From the NCBI GenBank assembly GCA_019310665.1, contig JAFDDW010000092.1, positions 1-7,252 of the forward strand: a stretch of DNA of 7,252 bases, written 5' to 3'. The notes beneath the pieces are model-generated. The model saw nothing but the letters and a program-made list of their open reading frames with translations. It did no database searches and was not told the DNA's origin. Source of the stretch: Deltaproteobacteria bacterium (GTDB taxonomy: Bacteria > Desulfobacterota > Desulfobacteria > Desulfobacterales > JAFDCJ01). Positions 1-6,486 of the stretch are shown in pieces. The position numbers and the translations under genes are program-made. Positions within the stretch are counted from its first letter, which is position 1. Every line of letters starts with the position of its first letter.

Positions 1-360
1 GCCGGCAGCGGGTATGATTGGGTTTGGGCGTACCTTTTTCATCGTCGTCAATGGCCCCGAAAGGACACTCCTCGGTGCACCGTTTGCACTGGGTGCAACG
101 TTGAAAGAAAAAGTCGGGAAAGGTCATATCACCGGATCTGGGGTGCACCGAAATCCCGCGATTGGTCGACTCCAGGCACTGGATGGCTTTTAGAGCCGCA
201 CCGGTGGCATCTTCCGTGGCTTCTTCCACCGTCATGCTGCGCCGAATACCGCCGGCGGCATAGATACCGGTCCGCTGGGTTTCATAGGGAAAGCAGATAA
301 AATTGGAATCCGCATAGTCATCAAAAAGCGCATTATCGCGGAATCCCGGTCCCTGGCGGT
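1..360 (-). pseudogene. qmoB: QmoB continuation in a shifted frame (ferredoxin-domain part), cut by window edge
   Basis: Reading the minus strand with codons at 358-356, 355-353 and so on gives an open frame to the left edge that continues QmoB directly from codon 480: RQGPGFRDNALFDDYADSNF, then a CFPYET segment, an RTGIYAAGGIRRSM segment typical of the end of the HdrA-like FAD domain, ATGAALKAIQ, and a [4Fe-4S] ferredoxin motif CTQCKRCTEECP at about 62-97. It has no start codon or ribosome binding site of its own at its beginning. One extra base between 361 and 359 (giving GCT TAC CGC, Ala-Tyr-Arg) would join it to the upstream part. The C-terminal region of the protein, normally a further roughly 150 residues with a second cluster motif and an MvhD-like domain, lies outside the window. 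Called a broken gene piece, although a sequencing or assembly error is at least as likely. Confidence 0.88.
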
Positions 361-1800
361 AGCCAAATTGACCACCGGATCATCTTTGGTGACCGGCACC
401 ATACCCGTGGCCAGCACCACCAGGTCGGCTTTGACCTGGATTTTTTCGCCCAGCAGGGTGTTGTCGGCCTCGACGATCATGCCGTCACCGTTTTTGGAAA
501 CAGCGGTGACCTCACCCTTGGTTAAAAAGATTCCCTGATCCTGCTGGATGCTCTTGTAAAAGTTTTCCGTTAGACCCAGGGTGCGCATGTGCTGGTAAAA
601 TACAAAGGCCTTGCCGTCGGCGTAATCATCGCGTACGTATTTGGCCTGTTTAAGGGCCACCAGGCTGGTCACGGCACCGGCATAGGGGAAGTCTTTGTCG
701 TCTCCCTGGCCGGGGCTCTGAATGAAAACCACCGATTTGGCCTCCTGGCCGTCGGAAGGCCGTGTAATCTGGCCGCCGGCAGCCATTTCTTCAAACTGAT
801 GGTTGGTAACCACATCGGGCAGTACCCCAAAACCCAGATGGGCGAATTCCCCTTCTTCGGGCTGGTAGGGCCGCCAGCCGGCCGCCAGGATAACGGCGCC
901 GAATTTTTCACCGTTGGGATCAAGGGTCAGAATGTCCTGCTTGCCTTCGTTGTACTCCATGAATTTTTCATGGAGCTGCTCGGCCGTCAGTTCTTTGCCT
1001 TTGTCATCAACCTTCATCTCGTCAGGCAGAGGATAGGGAACGTCAAACTCCGTTTTCTCACCGGGCTTTTTAAAAGTAACTGTAAATTCCCCCGGCGCGC
1101 CGGCGATCCGCGCGACCACGGTCTCGGTTTTGACCGCAATGCGGGAATAATTTCCCAGTTCTTTGATTTTAGAGTCTAGGGTCGGCCTAATCAGGCCGTC
1201 ATAGGGGTAAGCGCCCGGCAACTGTTTACGCCAATTTTTAGCATTGCCGCCCAGGACGGATTCCTTTTCAACGATCGTAACTTCATAGCCGGTTTTGGCG
1301 GCATCGATGGCCGCTGAGATCCCGGTTATCCCTCCGCCGATCACCAGTATTTTGCGGCTGAACGTGTCCAGCAGGTAAGGCTCCGGCAGATCCACTTTTT
1401 CCACCCGGGCCATGCCCATCTTCAGATAGTCTTCCGCCATCATTTGAACGAGATCGATGAATTCCTCATCATCTTTTTGATCTGCGGTGGGAGCCGGATA
1501 CTTGGACCGGGGATGGGACCACACCACCTGCTCTCTCAGGTTGACCCGCTCAACGATGCAGCCGTCAAACCGAAACACATCATAGAGCACCCGGCGCGAG
1601 CAGGCCGCCAGCACCAGGGTATTGACGCCGTCGTCGGCAATGTCTTTTTTGAGAAGCTCAACGCCTTCTTTGCCGCACAGTACCGGGCAGGTCTTAACGG
1701 CCAAGCCTTCTTCCTTGGGTACATCGCAAAGCTTTTCGATATCCAGGGCCTCTCCAATCCCACAGCCTTCGCAGATATACACACCATATTTTTTATCCAT
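232..1800 (-). CDS. qmoB: QmoB, quinone-interacting membrane-bound oxidoreductase subunit B, N-terminal part (frame broken)
   Basis: HdrA-like flavoprotein and iron-sulfur subunit of the cytoplasmic arm of Qmo, which carries electrons between the menaquinone pool and APS reductase. Seen: an HdrA-type N-terminal region with Cys10, Cys13, Cys38, Cys42 and the segment LVLAACSRR (62-70); a second motif VNLREQ near 86-91; then an FAD-binding GGGITG at 155-160 followed by a VEKE strand end and LGGNA. The ATG at 1800 has a perfect AGGAGG (1807-1812) six bases upstream. The gene starts 10 bp after qmoA, so the two are co-transcribed and probably translationally coupled. Odd: after codon 480 (position 361) the frame runs into 42 residues unlike QmoB and stops at 232-234, while the expected QmoB sequence continues in another frame to the window edge. 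Only residues 1-480 are authentic. Family identity is very likely; whether the break is real is unknown. Confidence 0.93.
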   Translation of the reverse strand: MDKKYGVYICEGCGIGEALDIEKLCDVPKEEGLAVKTCPVLCGKEGVELLKKDIADDGVNTLVLAACSRRVLYDVFRFDGCIVERVNLREQVVWSHPRSKYPAPTADQKDDEEFIDLVQMMAEDYLKMGMARVEKVDLPEPYLLDTFSRKILVIGGGITGISAAIDAAKTGYEVTIVEKESVLGGNAKNWRKQLPGAYPYDGLIRPTLDSKIKELGNYSRIAVKTETVVARIAGAPGEFTVTFKKPGEKTEFDVPYPLPDEMKVDDKGKELTAEQLHEKFMEYNEGKQDILTLDPNGEKFGAVILAAGWRPYQPEEGEFAHLGFGVLPDVVTNHQFEEMAAGGQITRPSDGQEAKSVVFIQSPGQGDDKDFPYAGAVTSLVALKQAKYVRDDYADGKAFVFYQHMRTLGLTENFYKSIQQDQGIFLTKGEVTAVSKNGDGMIVEADNTLLGEKIQVKADLVVLATGMVPVTKDDPVVNLATARDRDSAIMRFLMTMRIPILSAFPMKPSGPVSMPPAVFGAA

Positions 1801-1813
1801 GGATAACCTCCTA
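1801..1813 (-). promoter_or_regulatory. qmoB ribosome binding site overlapping the qmoA stop codon
   Basis: On the minus strand the qmoA end reads AACAGGTAGGAGGTTATCC followed by ATG. The AGGAGG Shine-Dalgarno (1807-1812) shares its first bases with the qmoA TAG (1813-1811). A ribosome terminating on qmoA therefore sits on the qmoB initiation signal, which fits translational coupling to give matched amounts of the two subunits. Confidence 0.8.
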
Positions 1814-3088
1814 CCTGTTCACCAGGGTTTGAATGGCCTTTAAAGCCATGCCGGTTGCATTCTGATTGGATGAAACCACGTCAGCCGGTTTGTTGGCACA
1901 TCCGGTTGCAAACATTCCGCCGTTTTCGAAATTATTGATGATAAATCCGTCCTCGCTGTACGTTAAATCCGCCGGAAGTTTGTCTGTTGCGGTTGTGGGC
2001 TGCATTCCGGTAGCGAGAACAACCATCTCCACAGTCTGGTGGATTTTTTCGCCGGTTACGGCATTTTCGGCAACCACGGTAATATTCTTGTTGGCCGGGT
2101 CTTCGCTGACCTCGGCCACCTTACCTTTGATAAAAAAGATGTTTTCATCTTCTTTGATTTTCTCGTAAAATTTTTCATAGCGGTATCCCGGTGTCCGCAA
2201 GTCGATGTAGAACACATAAATTTTGGCCTGCGGGTATCGTTCGCGAATATAGGTGGCCTGCTTCAGAGAGGCCATACAGCAAATGTAGGAGCAGTAAGGC
2301 AAATGATTCTCGTCGCGGGATCCGGCACACTGCACAAAGGCAACGCTTTCAGGCTCCTTGTCATCCGATGGGCGCACGATTTTGCCCCGGGTCGGCCCGT
2401 TGGGCGCCGCCAGCCGCTCCATCATCATGTTGGTGATGATGTTGGGGTACTGACCGAAACCGAGATTGTCAATTTTGGTGGCATCATAGGGCTGCCAGCC
2501 GGTGGCCCAGACAATGGAACCCACGTTTAAGTTCAGCGTTTTGGCCGCCATGTCCAGATCGATCGCATCGTATTTGCAGGCCTCTTTGCAGCGCCGGGCA
2601 TCGTCGCTGCCGATAATTTCCGGGGAAATCACAAACCGGGATGGAAAGGCCATTTCAAAGGGCAGATAGGCGCCTTTGTTCTTTTTCATACCGAAATCGA
2701 ATTCGCTGTCGATTTCGGTCTGGCTGGCCGCCGCACAATCTCCGCAACAGGTGCAGTTTTCATTAACGTAGCGGGGATTGACCTTAATGGCCACGTCGTA
2801 GTTGCCGGGGCTTCCGTCAACCTTTTCAACTTCCGCTAGGGTTAAGACTTTTATTCTTGGATTATCCTTAATGCGCCTGAAATTGATCTCAAGCCCGCAG
2901 GTCGGAGGGCATAGCTTGGGAAAATATTGATTGAGTTGAGCTACCCGTCCGCCCAGAAAAGGATTTTTTTCGACCAAGAAAACCTCGTACCCCACTTCGG
3001 CGGCTTCCAGCGCCGTGGTCAAGCCACTGATCCCTCCGCCAACGACTAAGATGCTTCCACTAGCAGGGACTGTTTGTTCTTCTGTCAT
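1811..3088 (-). CDS. qmoA: QmoA, quinone-interacting membrane-bound oxidoreductase subunit A
   Basis: HdrA-like FAD subunit of the Qmo complex, cytoplasmic and docked on the membrane through QmoC. Seen in 425 residues, close to the family's usual length: an FAD-binding GGGISGL at 17-23 with VEKNPFLGGR after the second strand; LCPPTCG with Cys60 and Cys64; CTCCGDC at 112-118; Cys167 and Cys171 in RRCKEACKYDAI; the HdrA signature CAGSRDENHLPYCSYICC with Cys254, Cys266, Cys270 and Cys271; and a C-terminal FATGCANKP segment of the FAD domain. The ATG at 3088 is preceded by GGAGGG (3094-3099) with a five- to six-base spacer. It lies 112 bp after aprA, across a terminator-like hairpin, and directly before qmoB. 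No convincing promoter was found in that gap, so expression probably depends on readthrough from apr. Confidence 0.96.
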   Translation of the reverse strand: MTEEQTVPASGSILVVGGGISGLTTALEAAEVGYEVFLVEKNPFLGGRVAQLNQYFPKLCPPTCGLEINFRRIKDNPRIKVLTLAEVEKVDGSPGNYDVAIKVNPRYVNENCTCCGDCAAASQTEIDSEFDFGMKKNKGAYLPFEMAFPSRFVISPEIIGSDDARRCKEACKYDAIDLDMAAKTLNLNVGSIVWATGWQPYDATKIDNLGFGQYPNIITNMMMERLAAPNGPTRGKIVRPSDDKEPESVAFVQCAGSRDENHLPYCSYICCMASLKQATYIRERYPQAKIYVFYIDLRTPGYRYEKFYEKIKEDENIFFIKGKVAEVSEDPANKNITVVAENAVTGEKIHQTVEMVVLATGMQPTTATDKLPADLTYSEDGFIINNFENGGMFATGCANKPADVVSSNQNATGMALKAIQTLVNR

Positions 3089-3129
3089 GCTTTCCCTCCG
3101 TGCAGTTTAGGGTTTCAAACGCTGTTAAT

Positions 3130-3162
3130 AAAAACCTCCAGGTGTCCCAAGACACCTGGAGG
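3130..3162 (-). terminator. Intrinsic terminator-like hairpin between aprA and qmoA
   Basis: A perfect 12-bp stem (3135-3146 pairing with 3151-3162) closes a four-base loop (3147-3150). On the minus strand the stem is followed at once by TTTTTATTA (from 3134 downward), so it has the form of a Rho-independent terminator for transcription coming out of aprA, about 40 bp past its stop. In the plus direction the stem is followed by CGTTATG, not a T-run, so it is directional. Because qmoA follows in the same orientation with no obvious promoter, it may act as a partial terminator or as a 3'-end stabiliser of aprBA mRNA. Confidence 0.88.
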
Positions 3163-3200
3163 CGTTATGTCATCAACGATATATCACGGCCGACACTCAG

Positions 3201-5180
3201 TTAGTCCTTGATGATCTTGATGTAGTCTTTTTTGAAGATATCCCATTTCTGCTCTTTCGGATCATACTTGGAATTGACAAAGCAGAACCAGTTCTCATCA
3301 TCCGTTCCCGGATAATCGGCCTGATAGTAGAAGCCGGGATAGCGGGTCTCTTTACGATACTGGATGTGACGCAGATGGGATTCAAGCGTCCAGATCCGGT
3401 GCTGGATCTCCCAGGCTCTCATCAGTTCATGCAGATCACCGGCCGCCAGCTTCTCGTTGTCTTCCCGCATCGTTGCGAGCAGATCCATTACGATCTCGAG
3501 ATTCTTGCTGGTGGTCTGGTAGAAGGTGGCCGTGCCGGCACCGTATTCATGGCCGGCCTTCATCATGCGGTACATCATGCCGTTGGGCTTGATGTAGTTG
3601 GGGTTGACGTCGTCGGCCGTGGTGTAGTCGCAATGCTCCAGGTAGGTCCGGACCGGTTTGTAAACGATGTCGACCAGTTCCTCGGTGCTCTGGGCCAAGG
3701 CCGGTGAATAGTCGGCATGATCTTTGGCGTAACGCACCTGCTCTTTGGCGACCATCCTTCCTTCGGCGTGAGAACCGGAAGAAAATTTATGACCGGAGCA
3801 GCCCACACCGTCGCCGGAGGTAAACAGGCCGTTGACCGTGGTCATGCGGTTGTAAACCTTGCCGTTATCGGCCTTGATCTTGTATGCATCCGGTACCCAG
3901 TCCAGATCCGGACCGGAGGTCCACAGACCGCAGCAGCCGGAGTGTGATCCGAGCAGATACGGTTCGGTCGGCATGACTTCGGAATTCTTCTTTTCAGGCT
4001 CGGTATTGGTGGCGCACCACAAATTGGCCTGGCCGCAGGTCATATCCAGGAAGTCTTCCCAGGCTTCGGACTCCAGATGTTTGAGCTCTTTTTTGTCCAT
4101 GGTCTTGCCCAGTTCCGCCAGGGCGCTGACCGTGTCCATCATAATCGGTCCGCGGCCTTCCTTCATCTCAAATAGCATCAGGTGGTTGCGCAGACAGGTC
4201 GGAGTGATGGCCGCGGTTCCGTATGGCGCAAATCTTTCCAGTTCGGCTTTGGCGGCATCACTGCCGGCAAAAGCTTCGCCCAGACCGTTGAGGGTCTTGG
4301 CTTTAAACAACAGGAACCAGGCGCCCACAGGGCCGTAACCGTCTTTAAAACGGGCCGGGGTGAAACGGTTTTCCATCATGGACAGTTCGGCACCGACTTT
4401 CATGCACAGGGTGTAAGTGGAGCCGGAGTTCCAAACCGGATACCAGGCCCGTCCTTTACCTTCACCTACGCTTCGGGGCTGATAGATGTTTACCGCGCCG
4501 CCGCAGGCCACCATCATGGTCTTGCATTTGATGATGTAAACTTTGTTTTCACGGACGGAAAAACCGACCGCGCCGGCGATCTGATTTTCTTTGTTGGCGT
4601 CCAGCAGCAGCTCGACGATGAAAACCCTTTCCAGAACATTTTCTTCACCGATCGCCAGCTTGGCGGCCTCGGCCACAATGCGTTTGTAGGATTCGCCGTT
4701 GATCATGATCTGCCATTTGCCGGTACGCACCGGGGAGGCTCCTGATTTCAGCGTTCCCATTTTCTGGCCTTTTTTGCCGTCCAGGGTTTTGCCTTCTTCG
4801 GATTTTTTCCAGATCGGAAGTCCCCATTCCTCAAACAGATGGACGGAATCGTCCACGTGTAAGCCCAAATCAAAAATCAGGTCTTCGCGGACAATACCCA
4901 TCAGGTCGTTGCGCACCATGCGCACGTAGTCCTCGGGAGCATTTTCGCCAATATAAGTGTTAATTGCAGAAAGACCCTGTGCCACCGCGCCGCTTCTTTC
5001 CAGGGCGGCTTTGTCCACCAGCAGAACGCTCTGGTCGTCGGACATCCATTTTTTAACTTCAAATGCGGATCCGCAGGCAGCCATGCCGCCGCCAACGATG
5101 AGAACATCAACTTCTCGCTCTTCGACTTCCGGGTCCCTAACAGCCTTGAGTTCACCCAAAGGGTTATTTGGTAATGCCAT
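3201..5180 (-). CDS. aprA: AprA, dissimilatory adenylylsulfate (APS) reductase alpha subunit
   Basis: FAD-containing catalytic subunit of AprBA, which reduces adenosine 5'-phosphosulfate to sulfite and AMP in the cytoplasm, the second step of dissimilatory sulfate reduction. Seen: 659 residues, the usual length; an FAD-binding VDVLIVGGGMAACGSAF (GGG at 30-32) of the fumarate reductase/succinate dehydrogenase flavoprotein fold; GASPVRTGKWQIMINGESYK; MMENRFTPARFKDGYGPVGAW; LLGSHSGCCGLW; SGDGVGCSGHKFSSGSHAEGR; and an aromatic-rich C-terminus (RYPGFYYQADYPG). Arg272 in ENRF and His413 in GSHSG look like the counterparts of the Archaeoglobus catalytic Arg and His; this is judged by motif, not alignment. 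The ATG at 5180 has AAGGAGG (5188-5194) seven bases upstream. It follows aprB by 72 bp and is the last gene before the hairpin at 3130-3162. No missing motif or break was seen. Confidence 0.98.
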   Translation of the reverse strand: MALPNNPLGELKAVRDPEVEEREVDVLIVGGGMAACGSAFEVKKWMSDDQSVLLVDKAALERSGAVAQGLSAINTYIGENAPEDYVRMVRNDLMGIVREDLIFDLGLHVDDSVHLFEEWGLPIWKKSEEGKTLDGKKGQKMGTLKSGASPVRTGKWQIMINGESYKRIVAEAAKLAIGEENVLERVFIVELLLDANKENQIAGAVGFSVRENKVYIIKCKTMMVACGGAVNIYQPRSVGEGKGRAWYPVWNSGSTYTLCMKVGAELSMMENRFTPARFKDGYGPVGAWFLLFKAKTLNGLGEAFAGSDAAKAELERFAPYGTAAITPTCLRNHLMLFEMKEGRGPIMMDTVSALAELGKTMDKKELKHLESEAWEDFLDMTCGQANLWCATNTEPEKKNSEVMPTEPYLLGSHSGCCGLWTSGPDLDWVPDAYKIKADNGKVYNRMTTVNGLFTSGDGVGCSGHKFSSGSHAEGRMVAKEQVRYAKDHADYSPALAQSTEELVDIVYKPVRTYLEHCDYTTADDVNPNYIKPNGMMYRMMKAGHEYGAGTATFYQTTSKNLEIVMDLLATMREDNEKLAAGDLHELMRAWEIQHRIWTLESHLRHIQYRKETRYPGFYYQADYPGTDDENWFCFVNSKYDPKEQKWDIFKKDYIKIIKD

Positions 5181-5252
5181 ATTGCATCCTCCTTAAATCA
5201 CTAATTAAAATTAACAGTAAGTATTTATCGTCTTTATATCTGAGCTGGGGGT

Positions 5253-5696
5253 CTAGGCCAGCTGGTCAGCGGCAGGTGCACGCAACTCCAGGCCGTCTGC
5301 TTCTTCGGTCGACAGCAGTCCACTTTCAATGTCATTGCCCTTCAGGTCCAGATAGGCATTGGCCTGTCCTTCGGGAGTGGTCCGGATGGGAAACTTAAAG
5401 CGTTTGATGAGCCCGTTTCTGAACTTGCAGGTCCACATGACATCTTCGGTACCCAGCATCGGCATAACGGAACTTCCCATGGGTACAAAGTCGGAATAGC
5501 CTCTGACCTCGATAGCCTGGGTCGGGCAGATCTTAACGCAGGAAAAACATTCCCAGCACTGATCGGGCTCCTGATTGTAAGCCTTCATCGAGTTGGGTTC
5601 CAGAACCATCAGGTCATTGGGGCAAATGTACATACAGGCGGTTTTGTCCCCGCCTTTACAGCCGTCACATTTTTCAGTTATTACAAAACTTGGCAT
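5253..5696 (-). CDS. aprB: AprB, dissimilatory APS reductase beta subunit (ferredoxin-type)
   Basis: Electron-transfer subunit of AprBA: two [4Fe-4S] clusters bring electrons, supplied by the Qmo complex, to the AprA FAD. Seen in 147 residues: cluster motif one with Cys10, Cys13, Cys21 and Cys25, including the long loop CKGGDKTAC characteristic of AprB; cluster motif two with Cys47, Cys50, Cys53 and Cys57 followed by Pro. Trp48, directly after Cys47, matches the Trp proposed in Archaeoglobus to bridge the two clusters. The C-terminal tail (about 100-147) would be the extension that wraps AprA. The ATG at 5696 has AGGAGG (5705-5710) eight bases upstream. It is the first gene of the apr cluster, with aprA 72 bp downstream on the same strand. 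Confidence 0.98.
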   Translation of the reverse strand: MPSFVITEKCDGCKGGDKTACMYICPNDLMVLEPNSMKAYNQEPDQCWECFSCVKICPTQAIEVRGYSDFVPMGSSVMPMLGTEDVMWTCKFRNGLIKRFKFPIRTTPEGQANAYLDLKGNDIESGLLSTEEADGLELRAPAADQLA

Positions 5697-5708
5697 TTAG
5701 TATACCTC

Positions 5709-5798
5709 CTAATTTTGTTTTTCTAACAATTTGGTTTTTACCTCTGCAATTAATGCTCCTAAAAAAACGTTCCTTTGCTCGTTTGCACCTCCCTTCAT
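5709..5798 (-). CDS. Possible 29-codon leader ORF upstream of aprB
   Basis: An ATG at 5798 opens 29 codons (beginning MKGGANEQRN, ending KTKLLEKQN) and stops with TAG at 5711-5709; the TAG overlaps the aprB AGGAGG in the same way as the qmoA/qmoB junction. The same frame stays open 18 codons further upstream without another ATG, back to a TAA at 5855-5853. The C-terminal half would form a charged amphipathic helix. Against it: no ribosome binding site precedes the ATG (the purine tract AAGGGAGG lies just after it), codon use is AT-rich, and I recognise no family. It may be a coupling or leader peptide, the remains of a gene, or chance. Confidence 0.25.
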   Translation of the reverse strand: MKGGANEQRNVFLGALIAEVKTKLLEKQN

Positions 5799-5864
5799 AG
5801 TGTTGACCAAAAATGCACACTTTGGCTCGATTTTTTCTATATCTCGGGTTTTTTATTCTATAGC

Positions 5865-5885
5865 AACCGGAACCCCTATCCGGTT
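5865..5885. repeat. Short dyad in the apr leader, possible operator or hairpin
   Basis: AACCGG (5865-5870) and CCGGTT (5880-5885) form a perfect 6-bp inverted repeat around nine bases. It lies about 90 bp downstream of the predicted apr transcription start. It could be a regulator site or a small RNA hairpin; a 6-bp dyad also occurs often by chance. Confidence 0.2.
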
Positions 5886-5919
5886 AAACTCTTTGGCAAT
5901 ACAAGCGATTTAAAATAAA

Positions 5920-5950
5920 ACTATAATGAAAAGATTCCAAATAATTTCAA
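5920..5950 (-). promoter_or_regulatory. Weak alternative promoter for aprBA
   Basis: On the minus strand TTGAAA (5950-5945) is followed by CATTAT with 16-base spacing, or by TATAGT with 19-base spacing (5925-5920). Neither spacing is ideal, and it is a poorer match than the site at 5977-6005. It could be a secondary start giving a leader of about 215 nt. Confidence 0.2.
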
Positions 5951-5976
5951 TAGGATACAGTAGCTATAAGGTGAAA

Positions 5977-6005
5977 ACAATATCATTCAACCCTGGGCTT
6001 GTCAA
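5977..6005 (-). promoter_or_regulatory. Predicted sigma-70 promoter for aprBA
   Basis: On the minus strand a perfect -35 hexamer TTGACA (6005-6000) is separated by exactly 17 bases from TATTGT (5982-5977), which has four of six consensus bases in the -10. It points toward aprB and is the best promoter match in the gene-free stretch. A start near 5970 is predicted. A strong promoter fits the high expression known for APS reductase in sulfate reducers. Confidence 0.6.
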
Positions 6006-6152
6006 GTGTTTTTAACCAAACAAAATGACAAAAAATCTGATTCTAAATGGTTTCGGCGCACCTTACAACATCTGGATAAAAAAACGAAATCCGGTACCAT
6101 ATGTAGTGGTAAATCCAGTGTCGGGACTCCATCAGGAAGGTTTCAGGTGTTC

Positions 6153-6226
6153 AGAGGTTCAAGGTTCAGGGTTAATGAAACAGTGAACCGCAGAATATCG
6201 AAAATCGAACCGCAGAATGTCGAAGG
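6153..6226 (+). repeat. Left arm of a long imperfect inverted repeat
   Basis: Begins with AGAGGTTCAAGGTTCAGGG built from GGTTCA-like units, then contains GAACCGCAGAAT twice (6185-6196 and 6207-6218) and ends with GTCGAAGG. It is the inverted counterpart of 6384-6471: the outer 21 bases (6153-6173) match perfectly, and inner blocks match with indels. Copies elsewhere in the genome are likely but cannot be seen from one window. Confidence 0.8.
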
Positions 6227-6383
6227 AAGGAATTGCTGTCTATTTTACTAAGACAGAGCGGAATTTGTTACGAGCATAAGAACTGCAAAAATGAGATAGT
6301 AATAGATCCCAATGATTGGATATCAGAATCGAATTAATGGTCCGGTTTTTTCTTTTTAATATGTTAAAGCGAAGCGTTTCCAC

Positions 6384-6471
6384 CCTTCGACATTCGATAT
6401 TCGAAATTCTGCGGTTCTGCGGTTCGCTGTTACCTTAACCCTGAACGGTGAACCCTGAACCTTGAACCTCT
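6384..6471 (-). repeat. Right arm of a long imperfect inverted repeat
   Basis: Read on the minus strand from 6471 it begins with the same 21 bases as the left arm, has an additional GTTCAGGGTT block that the left arm lacks, then AACAGCGAACCGCAGAACCGCAG and TTCGAATATCGAATGTCGAAGG down to 6384. The arms bracket about 157 bp of AT-rich interior. The layout could fold as a large cruciform, or it may be two oppositely oriented copies of a dispersed intergenic repeat. No transposase is present and no target-site duplication is evident. Confidence 0.8.
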
Positions 6472-6486
6472 ATAGGATATAAAAAA

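Larger units (their letters stand above)
5697..5970 (-). promoter_or_regulatory. Long 5' leader of the aprBA transcript
   Basis: If transcription starts about seven bases after the -10 element at 5977-5982, the aprB message has an untranslated leader of about 270 nt. The stretch is AT-rich compared with the genes. On the minus strand it contains a 6-bp dyad (AACCGG at 5885-5880 with CCGGTT at 5870-5865, nine-base loop), two Shine-Dalgarno-like tracts that serve no recognised gene (AAGGGAGGTG at 5786-5795, AGGAG at 5756-5760), a small open frame ending at 5709, and the true aprB AGGAGG. No known riboswitch was recognised. The extent depends on the promoter prediction. Confidence 0.45.

Noticed and set aside
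352..366. Programmed ribosomal frameshift in qmoB
   Set aside because: The site TTGGCTACC has no slippery heptamer or homopolymer run and no downstream hairpin was noticed; QmoB is a single continuous frame in known sulfate reducers.
589..1179. Plus-strand open frame of 196 codons opposite qmoB
   Set aside because: It lies wholly antisense to well-conserved QmoB coding sequence, has no recognisable domain and no upstream ribosome binding site; it is a shadow of GC-rich codon use.
3089..3134. Separate promoter for qmoA
   Set aside because: A TTGAAA is visible on the minus strand, but no -10 fits at proper spacing before the ribosome binding site.
4182..4745. Plus-strand open frame of 187 codons opposite aprA
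   Set aside because: Antisense to conserved AprA, composition of a mirror frame, no motif.
5181..5252. Regulatory hairpin between aprB and aprA
   Set aside because: Only short AT-only dyads (TTAATT-type) are present; too weak to support a structure.
5731..5913. Plus-strand 60-codon frame opposite the apr leader
   Set aside because: No ribosome binding site; its length follows from the minus-strand frame being largely open in the same register. The minus-strand reading is the more interesting of the two but also weak.
6006..6251. Plus-strand open frame of 81 codons from an ATG at 6006
   Set aside because: No ribosome binding site, lysine- and arginine-rich low-information translation, and its second half runs through the left inverted repeat arm.
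6153..6471. CRISPR array or phage attachment site
   Set aside because: The repeated words are short, irregular and in opposite orientations without uniform spacers; no cas, integrase or tRNA is nearby.
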